From: Achatina immaculata
Taxonomy: Eukaryota > Mollusca > Gastropoda > Stylommatophora > Achatinidae
Direction of reading: 5' to 3'
DNA: 64,000 bases
Assembly (NCBI GenBank): GCA_009760885.1
Contig: CM019719.1
Coordinates: 24,746,084 to 24,810,083 of the forward strand
Below, piece by piece: positions 22,430 to 31,800 of this stretch. The position numbers were made by a program, and so were the translations under genes. Numbering within the stretch: the first letter of the stretch is position 1; each line of letters starts with the position of its first letter. A model generated the notes under the pieces. That model saw nothing but the letters and a program-made list of their open reading frames with translations. It did no database searches and was not told the DNA's origin.

Positions 22430-22690
22430 CCCTGAGACTCAGCTGTAAAAATGCGCACTCGGCTACTGGTGAGGCTGGGTAAGGTAAAATGCTGACCATA
22501 TCACTCTCTAGAGTAAGGAAAGAGGACCAACCATGGCGCTGACCACATCACTTTCTAGGGTAAGGAAAGAGGACCAAGCATGGTGCTGACCACACTAGTT
22601 TACAATTTCGTCAAAGCAAATATGGGAACTAACAACACATTCCCTGGGTGCCTCTATTGCAAGATAGGTCTTGGCTTCACAGCACGTTAG
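22430..22690 (+). mobile_element. SINE body (type A related), divergent, with internal duplication
   Basis: Words follow the order of the type A SINE body: actcagctgtaaaaatg, aatgctgaccatatcactct, caaatatgggaactaac and gtgcctctattgcaaga. The interval around 22488-22600 contains two copies of a segment with tctag(a/g)gtaaggaaagagga. A tRNA-like head is not clear. Confidence 0.65.
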
Positions 22691-22905
22691 TGAGATTAGT
22701 AAGTTGTAGATATCATAATGAAATAATTCCATGCTTAAAAATTATTTTTAAAAAAATACGACTTCTCATGGCAACCTAGAATTCTGTTAAATTCTGGCTG
22801 AGAGAACTTCATCTAGAAACAGCGTCTGATATTAATCTAATTGTACTGTGTCAGAAATTCAATTTGAATATGGAGGTTTTATAACGAATTGGTTTTTTAC
22901 AGTTT

Positions 22906-23077
22906 GGATACTTGTCGCCATGACGAGGTTCCTTAACTTCTCACAGTGAATCGTCACCTTGTGGATACTTGTCGCTATGATGAGGTTCCCTAACTCCCCA
23001 GCGTGAATCGTCACCTTGTGGATACTTGTCACTATGATGAGGTTCCCTAACTCCCCAGCATGAACGTCGCCTTGTTC
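22906..23077. repeat. 57-bp tandem repeat, 3 units
   Basis: The word ggatacttgtc occurs at 22906, 22963 and 23020. The units share gaggttcc(c)taac and gaatcgtcacctt. Confidence 0.93.
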
Positions 23078-23094
23078 AGGAGTCTGGACAGTCG

Positions 23095-23196
23095 ATTTTT
23101 TAAAACCTGGAGATACAACAACACTTGGGTTTGAAATCAGGATTCTTCACACAGCAGGGGAATGCCCTAATCACTGGACCACGGCCCATCTCCTAT
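23095..23196 (-). mobile_element. Candidate tRNA-derived SINE head fragment
   Basis: On the minus strand: gggccgtggtccagtgatta (A-box-like) and a B-box-like gatttcaaaccc about 35 bp later. Only head-sized sequence is evident. Confidence 0.5.
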
Positions 23197-24264
23197 TAAA
23201 ATTAAACAAATCTAGTCACCGCTTTTAAAAGATCCCGTCTGTGTGTAAACATTATTGCCACCAAGCACAAAGAGATTCCGTGTAAATAGACTTGTATATG
23301 CGATCTTCTACCTGCCCTTGACGACTTCCTCGGCTTTGGCGGAACGAAAACTTCCGATCGCACCGTGCAGGAGAATGAAAAACATGGATCGCGATACAAT
23401 AACAAAACAAAAGGAAATATAAAAACTACCCGTTCTAACCACAACATTTCTTAACGCAAACATAAACAACTTTTTTTTTTGGTCCAGCTGAAAGAAAACT
23501 ACCCTAATACCAGCCTCTCGACAATACTTGAAGCCAACGTGGCTGATAATGGGAAGCACAGGTTTAGTATGAAAAGACAAGATTGTGGTGAAGATTCAAA
23601 ATAAATACATAGGTCAAGTTCCTGCAGAAATGCTGACATCTCCAGCTGAGATTAAAAACAAGTCGTTATTTAAATGCTGCAATTGAATCTTCAACAAAGA
23701 CTTCAATGCGTGTTTCTGAAGTTGTATACTTTACGAGATAAGAGTATATTATTCGCGTGAGGGAGATTATACATGATTGTTATCAGTGATCAAGCCATAA
23801 GCGCTTGGGTGTCGTATTTACATCGCAAGTTTGCCTGTCTGTGTATCTTGGTACAAGCCTCCAATTGTCTGCCTTCCAAGCATTTTTGTCTAGGCATCCT
23901 CTTTTATCTTCACAGCCTAACACCGCTTCTAAATCTTAAACACGACGCTCTTTCCTCATCGGGTACCTCCATTGTTCACAGTTTTAACTTCGAATAAGAT
24001 GCAAACAAGAAGCATGTGTTAATCACGTATAAATTCCTGCATGGCAGTACATGTGCTGACTTACTTCCTTCTGTAATTTCAGTTTTCAGTATTAAGTTCT
24101 TCGTATCATCGCGAACGAGGTATTCCCATAATCGCTCCACTGTCTGCACCAGTCAACATCACAGAGAATGTTTGTTGATGGTCCTTTGCATCAATTTTTG
24201 ACGATGACCCCCCCCCCCTCCCGCCAGTGAGAACGTCATTTTTGGAACTGCAAAAATCCAACTT
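23197..24264. other. No gene seen
   Basis: Frames of 61-90 codons on both strands have no family features. A C run lies at 24209-24219. Confidence 0.5.
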
Positions 24265-24269
24265 GTACT

Positions 24270-24615
24270 TGTACGAACTCACTGTAAATGCGAGCTGTTT
24301 TTTCTTTGCAGTCGATGCTATAGAGGTGTTGAAGCACAGCATCGTATTGGTCTGTGAGCGGGTTATGGCGGCTACTTTTTCAGTCCCGGAGAACAGCTAA
24401 ATAGCAGGGGGGTGTGCAGTGCTTCTTTAGCAGACTCCACCACCATGCGGATTATAGTGATCCCTGCCCCGTTAGCCAGGCTAGGCCTGTTACTGTGAGT
24501 ACCACGGAGAGGTGGGACAGGGTCTTGGTCAGCTATTGTTCGCTATCCCTGACTCTGGCATATCAGTTATAGGTCGCTGATTGCCTCATCGGACGAGCGT
24601 CTTCACCCCCCGCAA
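24270..24615 (-). mobile_element. R2 retroposon, near-complete copy
   Basis: The plus strand reads ctcactgtaaatgcgagctg, gaagcacagcatcgtattgg, gcttctttagcagactccac, gatccctgccccgttagcca, ggtgggacagggtcttggtc and gggtcgctgattgcctcatc. It ends in a C run. This and 39620-39965 are the best full-length R2 references in the window. Confidence 0.9.
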
Positions 24616-25079
24616 AATTCCAAATGCGAAACTAGTCAGCGTCGCTCTCGGCACGAACTCCGTAGCTAAGGTGTCAAGCCGAACCAGGACAAAGACCATC
24701 ATAGTTCACCACTAGCCTAACTAAGAGCCGTCAATACTGTTCATGGGAAGATCATAGCTCACTGTAGCAACATACGAGTAGCACTCAACTCAGTCGCTCG
24801 CTGCACAGAACCGACCTTCATCTTAAAAGCGATGACGACAACATCACAAGGCACAATCATTTTCAGCCGGCATCGCAGAAATCCAACTCCACATCGAACA
24901 TCGAGCAAATGGTGTGTCGCTTGTGAGAGCGTGAAACGGTCAAATGCGATCTATCGCGGTTGCTGAACCGGAAGTCTCTGTAACTGACGTATATTTACTA
25001 TTAATAATTATCATTTAATTCAATCAATATTCCAGGTTTTCCAGATTTTAATTAAGGATTGTTTTAGCCGTTGTTCTAT
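24616..25079. other. No gene seen
   Basis: Unique sequence; nothing recognised. Confidence 0.45.
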
Positions 25080-25375
25080 CTACCTGGAAATGCGAGCATA
25101 ACGTTCTGTGCAGCAGATTAGGTAAAGGTATTGAGGCACAGCATCACGTGTCACTGAGGTCTGGGTTATGCCGGTATTTTTTTATTTTAATAAAGTCCCT
25201 GGATGGAACTAGAAAGTAAAGGGAGTGCAATGCTTATCTAGCAGTCTCCATCGCCAAGGGCAATAAAACGATCCCTGCCCCGTTAGTCACCCTGGGTCTG
25301 TTACTGGAGGTACAAACGGAAAGGTGGGATAGGGTGTTGCCCGGCTGTGGTTCGCCGATTCTGGTTCAAGCTGTT
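25080..25375 (-). mobile_element. R2 retroposon, divergent copy
   Basis: On the plus strand: aaatgcgagcataacgttct, gaggcacagcatcacgtg, cgatccctgccccgttagtc, gtctgttactgg and ggtgggatagggtgttg. It is followed directly by R4 sequence. Confidence 0.8.
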
Positions 25376-25439
25376 CTTCGATGGCCACCAAATTTTTTGG
25401 CGTTTTCACTCCCAGTAAAGAAGTACAAACACGTAGAGC

Positions 25440-27000
25440 TCTTATCATAAAATTGTTCATCTGAAGTTCTTTGCTCTTATTATATCGATGAAGTCGAAGT
25501 TCTTTGTTAGAATACACAGAGGTTTCACGAACCTTTTTGCCACATTCGATAGACCAGAGCAAGTCCGATGAAATGTTCACTGCATTATTTCATTCTGGCA
25601 ATTAAGGAATCAGATTTATTGCTGACAACACCACAAGTTGTAATATGACATAAACTTCCTCAGTTTCGTCGTTGAAGCACATAATCATTTGTTCACAATA
25701 TCAAACTCTATCATATTCTACATGCAGCATTTCGTCACTGTTTTCAACTTCAAGATATTCTACACGTGATACTAGGACAACTCTAAACTCAGCAACACGT
25801 GGTCAACTAATTTCTCGTCTGAAACACTTTACTCGAAGTTTCCCAAGTATCAATTCTTCTTAATCACTTGAAACGCATCTTCAGTCTAACACTACTTCTA
25901 TTTCTATATAGTCTCGTTATTTGTCTTGTTCTTCTCTGTTTCTGTCCCCTCCGTGTCTCTCTGGTGTGTGTTCCTTTTCTGCTGTTCTTCTCTGATCATT
26001 CTCTTGTCTATTTGATTCTCTCTGACAGTCTTCCTCTGCCGTCTGAATCAGCCTTGGCTTACTGACATTTTGTGGTCGGACGATCCCCAACTTGATCGTA
26101 CCTCTCTGTCTGCTGTTCTTCTCTGATCGTCCTCTTGTCTGTCTGATCCTCTCTGGCAATCTTCCTCTGCCGTCCCAATCGGGCTTCGCTTACTGACCGC
26201 CTTTGGTCTGACGATCCCCCCCCCCCCCCGCTCGATGGTCCCTCTCTGTTTGCTGATCTTCTCTGGTCGTCTACTTCTGACAATCCCCCTCAAATGTCCG
26301 CTGGCCTCTGGACTTCCTCTTCTTGGGGGCTCCTTACTTCTCGTCCTCCTTCCTTTGAAGTCTGGACCGGTCTCTATTCACTGACCGTCCTTGTTCCTCC
26401 GTCTTCGGACTCCCTCCTCTGTCTCCTCTCTCCTGTACTTCCGTACTTCTTCGTCCTCCTCCTGTCTCTCCGCTCGCCTTTTTATCCTCAAGTCCAGCTT
26501 GATGGATTAACCAGTAAGTATTTTGGCTCCACCCTTCAGACGTCCATTGGTTCCTATGAGCGTTCTGATTGGTTCCCACGTCTTAACCGTTGACTAGGGT
26601 CCACTCCTTGTTTTCAAGGCTGTGTGCAAATTGCATCCTAAGGTTAACAAACATGTCTCACCGGTCACTTGTGTCAAATCCGTCTTATCTAATTGTTATT
26701 AATATCTAAGTCCATAATCTCTTCCATGTCGTATGCTTCAGGGATTAGTCCGTTTATTTATTTGTCCAGCCACCAGCCTCATGACACTTCTAAATCCCTC
26801 TAATCTGAATGTCTATCTCGGCTATTTGCTTGTGTGTCACCGCTTTGTTATCACTGGACCATCCTACTTTCTGGCGTCCCTCCTTTGTATTATCTATATT
26901 TCAGCGTTACTGCGTCTGACTTTTCAGTTTGTTTGTCTCTTCTGTTTACTTTTGTCCGCGTCTTGATGTGTTAGTGTCATGGAAGTTTTATACCTTTCTC
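25440..27000. mobile_element. R4 interspersed repeat, copy 2 (unclassified)
   Basis: Same ordered landmarks as 16600-17725, in the same orientation about 9 kb away. This copy is longer because of an internal tandem duplication of a 130-140-bp segment (ctgctgttcttctctgatc at 25979 and 26110, variant at 26250). A C run occurs at 26215-26229. Confidence 0.7.
25970..26330. repeat. 131-140-bp internal tandem repeat in R4 copy 2, about 2.5 units
   Basis: Units share ctctgatcgtcctcttgtct, ctctggcaatcttcctctgc and tgaccgcctttggtctgacg-like words. Copy 1 of R4 lacks the expansion. Confidence 0.8.
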
Positions 27001-27044
27001 TACCTCCTGTTATTCGGCGTTACTGTTTTGTATATAATATATTC

Positions 27045-27180
27045 TTAATCATATTTAAAATCATATTCATAGTCTTATTCATGATCATATTCATTATCAA
27101 ATTCCTAATCACAGTCACAATCATATTCATTATCATATGCATATCATATTCATAAGCATATTCATTAATAATTATAATAA
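27045..27180. repeat. AT-rich short tandem repeat (catattcat type)
   Basis: Irregular 12-18-bp repeats of atcatattcat. Confidence 0.85.
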
Positions 27181-27234
27181 TACTATAATCATTACTTACA
27201 AGGTCATGCTACAGTACAAAAACATTTCTGAAAT

Positions 27235-27490
27235 CAAAGGTTGATGAAAGCAAAATACGCTGATGAAAACAAAGAAGGTTTATGAAAGCAAAGAAGGTTT
27301 ATGAAAGCAAAGAACAAAGAACGCTGATGAAAACAAAGAACGCTGACGAAAACAAAGAAAGCTAATGACAACAAAGAACGCTAATGAAAACACAGAGCGC
27401 TTATGGCAACAGAGAAAGTTTATGAAAACAAAGAACTCTCATGAAAACAAAGAACGCTGATGACAACAAAGAAATGTTGTTAAAACAAAA
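27235..27490. repeat. 18-21-bp minisatellite (gaaaacaaagaacgctgat type)
   Basis: About 13 imperfect units, purine-rich on this strand. Confidence 0.92.
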
Positions 27491-28229
27491 TGAAATATTT
27501 CTTTCTCTTTTTCCCCAGTCCCAGTACCATATCTGAAAAGTGCGCGATTCCTATTCAGCACAAAGCGTTCAACAAGTCCATTTTGCCATTTCCTGAACGA
27601 ATATCCCCTAGCCAAGAGTGTTTCATTTTCACCCCATTTGTGAAGTGGATTATCGATTCGCTAAAGAAACAGATATTATTTGTCGGCTGGCCGTCAGGTC
27701 AGACTGATTTGATACAAGCAAACGACACACAGACTTTGAGGAAGTTGCTTTGGAGGAGTAAAGAAGACGCATAAACGACTCCAGTTTCTTATCTCATGAT
27801 CTGATTCCCGTGTGCCAGTTTTATTTATTAGACGCCTCTGGAATTTTTGTTTGCTTGTTTTAAAGGCGCCAATTATTAATTATCAAACAGAGATAATTAA
27901 AAATCATCGTTTTATGTAGTATTTAGAAAAGCTTCAGAAACTGTTCTCGATTTCAGTGACCGCAGACCAAACCAAATCACGGTAAAATTGAAATCTTTCA
28001 CCTCCCCCCCCCCCCCATCCCTTCCAGTTCTGGTTTTAATTTTGCAGTCTGGATAATAATGTTTACTCCCCCCCCCCCCCCAGTTGCATAGAAAGACCGA
28101 TTTGATCGCCATCTTTGTTCAAGGAGAGCCTCCATCTTGACCTCATAACATGCTGGAACTGATTTTCTCGTTTGGCGTCTTCTCTTTTAGCCTCCCTTTT
28201 ATTTTTGTTGTGTCCGATTTCCAGTTACT
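27491..28229. other. No gene seen; C runs
   Basis: A 94-codon frame at 27490-27774 has mixed composition and no internal repeat, so it is one of the less trivial frames of the window. I recognise no domain in it. C runs lie at 28004-28015 and 28068-28081. Confidence 0.45.
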
Positions 28230-28402
<173 letters not shown>

Positions 28403-28589
28403 ATAGTACATTACTATTAAACTGATATGAAATGTTTGTGAGTGTGTAAAAGCTGAGAGATAAGGATCAGACTGACCTGTATGCACAATTCTTCGCCTTT
28501 TGAAAATAAATTTCGTTAATTTGTTGGCTCGTTCCGTCTATTTATATGTCTATGTATCACCTGATTTTCTTTAACTGTTCATCGAGGCT

Positions 28590-28885
28590 TGCTAGCCTCA
28601 GAGTTGGTAAACCAAAGATGACCAAGACCCTGTCCCACATTTCCATTGATACCCTCAGTAAAAGGCCTAACTTGGCTAAAAGAGCAAGGGCCCTTAAGGT
28701 CCCCAGGGTGGTGGAGTCTGCTAAAGAAGTATTGCACAACCCCTGCTGTTTTAGCTCCATTCCGGGACTGAAACAGTAGCCGCTATAACCCACCCCGCAA
28801 CGCAGCATCTCCACTGCACCAGCTGCGAAAAACATCAGAGGTCACAATTCCAAGAAGAAGAAGAAGACGAAGAAGAATAAAAAGA
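28590..28885 (+). mobile_element. R2 retroposon copy with GAA-rich tail
   Basis: Reads gttggtaaaccaaagatgac, caagaccctgtcccacattt, cagtaaaaggcctaacttgg, gtggtggagtctgctaaag, ccattccgggactgaaacag and cacaattccaagaagaagaa. The tail is a run of GAA/GAC. Confidence 0.85.
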
Positions 28886-29274
28886 TGACATATTCACATA
28901 ACAAAAAATAAGAACTAAAGAAAGTTTTTTTTTAATGATAAAACTTTTACAGAAAAACAAACGAACAAACAAACAATAAACCTGAATTAACGGTAAATTC
29001 ATTTATCACAAAACCTTCGTATAGTAATTGTTTAAGCAAACTCACTCTGTCACATTCCCTCCTATGCAACAGAATTTTTGTCTTTGTTCCAAAATGTGGG
29101 ATTGTTTTTATATCCGTTTCTTTCGTCCCTCGTCCTGGTTTTTAAAAATCCAGTGGGAGTAGTACACGTGATAGTGCTTTGAAATGCTCTCAAACCCCGA
29201 CAGTTAATCTCTTTGTTTTTTCACGCAATGTTGCTGACAAGCAAAGAAATCAGCATTAAATATGTCTATCTGCT

Positions 29275-29530
29275 TTGCTTGGAGGTTATGAAATACCAGA
29301 GATTAGATATACTAATGACACAGTATTACTGCCCACAACACAAAAAGGAAACGAAAAAATAATTATGTCAGTCCGTATTAATAGTGAAGAGCAAAAGTTC
29401 TATAGTAATATGAAGAAAACTACATTGATGACAACTGACAAAACAAATAAGGCAACGAAATATGTATCAATGGGGAAAAATTGGAAGAGGTGGAAAGTTT
29501 TGAATATCTTGGATCATTCTTATATCTTAT
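29275..29530 (+). mobile_element. LINE fragment, reverse transcriptase palm region, family L2
   Basis: The translation carries IRYTNDTVLLP, which aligns by eye to the (I/L)RYADD(T/I) catalytic block of non-LTR reverse transcriptases. One aspartate of the YxDD pair is kept and the alanine and first aspartate are replaced (YTND). SVRINSEEQKFYSNMKKT and KLMTTDKT-like words follow, as in that region of such enzymes. The reading degenerates before 29530. The piece is inactive. Confidence 0.8.
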
Positions 29531-29551
29531 ATATCTTATATCCTTCCCGTG

Positions 29552-30030
29552 CCGTTAGACGTCACATAGGGCTCGCAAAGTAGTTCGCCAATTTTTCCTG
29601 TCTTCGGCGAGTCTTTCAACCTCATCAAAGGATTTTATGCCTGTTAACTTGGCCTCTCTTAATAATGTTCTCTTCAGAGTTTCACGCGGTCTGCCCCTTT
29701 TTCTTTGGCCTGTTGTGTTCCACTTGATAGCTTGTTTTGGGATTCTCTGCTCATTTCTTCTCATCAAGTGGCCAACATATGTCCATCTCCTTTTCCTGAT
29801 CACCCGTGAGACTGGTTGTTGTTCAGTCATCTGTCTTATCTCTGCATTGTTCTTGAATTCATTCCACTTGATGACGAGTATTTTCCTTAGGCATTTGTTT
29901 TCAAAAGAGTCTAATTTCTTGTCTATTTCTTTAGTTGTTTTCCAGCTTTCGCATGCATAAATGAGGGTGGATATTACATTTGAATTGAATAGTCTTAACT
30001 TGGTTTTTGTGCTTATAACTTTTGATCATT
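29552..30030 (-). mobile_element. LINE 3' fragment, thumb/C-terminal tail, family L3
   Basis: One open minus-strand frame covers about 155 codons without an ATG start. It runs from KLRLFNSNVISTLIYACESW through KCLRKILVIKWNEF, RRWTYVGHLMRR, QAIKWNTTGQRKRGRPRETL and EVERLAEDRKNWRTTLRALC to a stop. These are the standard post-catalytic blocks of many non-LTR reverse transcriptases. The continuous frame makes this the least decayed LINE piece in the window. Confidence 0.88.
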
Positions 30031-30039
30031 ACTAACCAA

Positions 30040-30491
30040 TAATGGAGATATAACGATGGAAATTAAAAGGAGGACATCTATCGCTCTTCAAAAAGTTAAA
30101 ACATATAAAGAAGCTGTGGAGAGGAACAGACAGAACTACAAAAATAAGATTTTTAAGGGCATGCATATTTCCCACTGCAACATATGCCTATGAGACCTGG
30201 ACACTTAACAGGTGAGAAACATATAAATGCGTTTGAATGTAAATGTTGCAGAAGAGTTCTTCAAATATCATGGGCAAAAAAAGAACAAATATATACATAC
30301 CACAAGAACTTAATATTGAAGAAGACTGGCTAGTAAAGAAGATTAAGCAGAGAAACTTAAATATTTTGGACACATTCAACGTCATGATAATATAGAGAAG
30401 ACCGTCTTGGAATGTTACATAATGGGAAAAAGAAAGAGAGGAAGACCAAGGCGAAGATGGCAGCGCGACATCGTTGATAATCTGCACATGG
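30040..30491 (+). mobile_element. LINE 3' fragment, family L1, left part
   Basis: Frameshifted translation reads EIKRRTSIALQK, KLWRGTDRTTKIRFLRAC, ATYAYETWTLN, NIEEDWLVKKIKQRN and then the GKRKRGRPR-like block, ending at the gttgataatctgcacatgg word. It continues at 30872 after an inserted element. Same family as 8235, 40768 and 60836. Confidence 0.85.
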
Positions 30492-30871
30492 GAACTATTG
30501 AACGGAAAATGGAAAGCTGAAGGGCAAAAAATGCGTTACAAGAATACGCTCGAAGCCTTTGGGATAGACATAAACTCTTTGGAGGCCATAGCACAAGCCC
30601 GCCCATCATGGAGGGCTTTAACCATCCTGGGTGCTCAGAGAGCAGAGCGCTTAAGAACTGAAAGTGCCCAGCACAAAAGCGCAATGCGAAAAGCCAAGGC
30701 AGCACAAGCACCCACAACTGAATCTGGACATGTATGTTCCGTGTGTGGCAAAACCTTTAGAGCTCGTATAGGGCTAGTTGGTCACGCACGGACACACCTC
30801 TCCTTACTTTGACTAAGATGAATCTGTGGTCATCATGAAGACGATGAACGAATACCAACAACAACAACAAA
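30492..30871 (+). mobile_element. Nested LINE 3' fragment, family L4, with zinc-finger-like C-terminus
   Basis: The open frame to the stop at 30812 carries NGKWKAEGQKMRYKNTLEAF, then ARPSWRALTILGAQRAE and a C2H2-like end, CSVCGKTFRARIGLVGH-x-RTH. This arrangement (basic coiled tail, then CxxC-x12-HxxxxH) is found at the end of several non-LTR retrotransposon polyproteins. The 3' end is an (ACA)n tail at 30855-30870. Imperfect duplicates CTGCACATGG (30482-30491) and CTGCAAATGG (30872-30881) bracket it. The 5' end is truncated and has no ATG. Confidence 0.85.
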
Positions 30872-30978
30872 CTGCAAATGGATGCATCAGCAGCAGAGCA
30901 TCTTGCTTACAACCGAGAGGCCTACAGGAGAGCTGTTAGGGAAGCAAAATTCCGCAAGAGATATTCAAATGACTGACT
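30872..30978 (+). mobile_element. LINE 3' fragment, family L1, right part
   Basis: Resumes family L1 with LQMDASAAEHLAYNREAYR and AVREAKFRKRYSND before the stop at 30977. Joined with 30040-30491, it is one element split by the family L4 insertion. Confidence 0.88.
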
Positions 30979-31014
30979 AGCTGATCAGATTTGCTGATAT
31001 TATTGCTGCTGATG

Positions 31015-31296
31015 CAGGCACTGCTGGTGTTACTACTATTACCACTACGACAACTGTACTAGAACCTCTACAGCTGCTACTACTACTGGTGCTTCAGTCG
31101 TTACTACCGCTGCTACTAGAGACTACTGTTGCAACTACCTAAACTATTACTATTACAGCTATTACTATTACTAGACTATTACTATTACTAGACTGTTACT
31201 ACTACAGCTGCCAATAGCTACTGTTATTACTACTACTTCGACTACTACTACTACTACTGCTATTATTGCTGGTACTGCTACTGCTACTACTACTAT

Positions 31297-31336
<40 letters not shown>

Positions 31337-31400
31337 TCTTCTACTACTACTACTATGCTACTGCTGCTACTACTGCTGTTACTACCAGGAATTTTGTAAG
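31015..31400. repeat. (ACT)n-rich trinucleotide tract
   Basis: Imperfect ACT/GCT/ATT triplets, pure (ACT)n at about 31296-31331. Minus-strand frames are poly-Val/Ser artefacts. Confidence 0.95.
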
Positions 31401-31544
31401 ACGGTATAAACATATTCGTCCTTATCCTCCACTTACGCTTTTGAATACCACTTCTGGTTTCAATCCACTACAGGCCCCACTGAAGCTCCAAAGGGCCCTC
31501 TAGTGAAACAGGGGTCTTCTGGGCTTCTCCTTCTCACCGAGTTT

Positions 31545-31695
31545 AGTTGCTGTTGCTGCTTCTGTTACGACTGTTACTACTAATACGACTACTACTATTA
31601 CTACTACTTTTACTGCTACTTTTACTATTTGAAATGCTATCATGACTGCTACTACTACTACTACTACTACTACTATTAACTACTACTACTATGCT
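31545..31695. repeat. (ACT)n-rich trinucleotide tract
   Basis: Second imperfect ACT tract with pure (ACT)n at about 31646-31675, separated from the first by about 150 bp of unique sequence. Confidence 0.93.
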
Positions 31696-31704
31696 TACTT
31701 CATC

Positions 31705-31800
31705 TATGGCAAAAGAGGCAGTGAGATGAGCAGGTAGAAATGTAAAACAGTGACAAACCAATATTTCGGCGATATGCTTTTGCCAAGGACGACGAAAATT
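31705..31800 (+). mobile_element. Fold-back family (FB) fragment
   Basis: Contains ggcaaaagaggcagtgagat, gagcaggtagaaatg, ccaatatttcggcgatatgc and ttttgccaagg, which resemble the arm end and loop of the fold-back element at 61425-63160 (caatatttcg, gccttttt and caagg words). Confidence 0.5.

Noticed and set aside
29555..29830. A 91-codon standalone gene on the minus strand
   Set aside because: It is the internal part of a longer frame without ATG that carries reverse transcriptase tail blocks.
30474..30812. A 112-codon zinc-finger host gene
   Set aside because: No ATG. The frame begins in the surrounding LINE and the CxxC...H end is a known feature of LINE C-termini. Target-site duplications bracket it.
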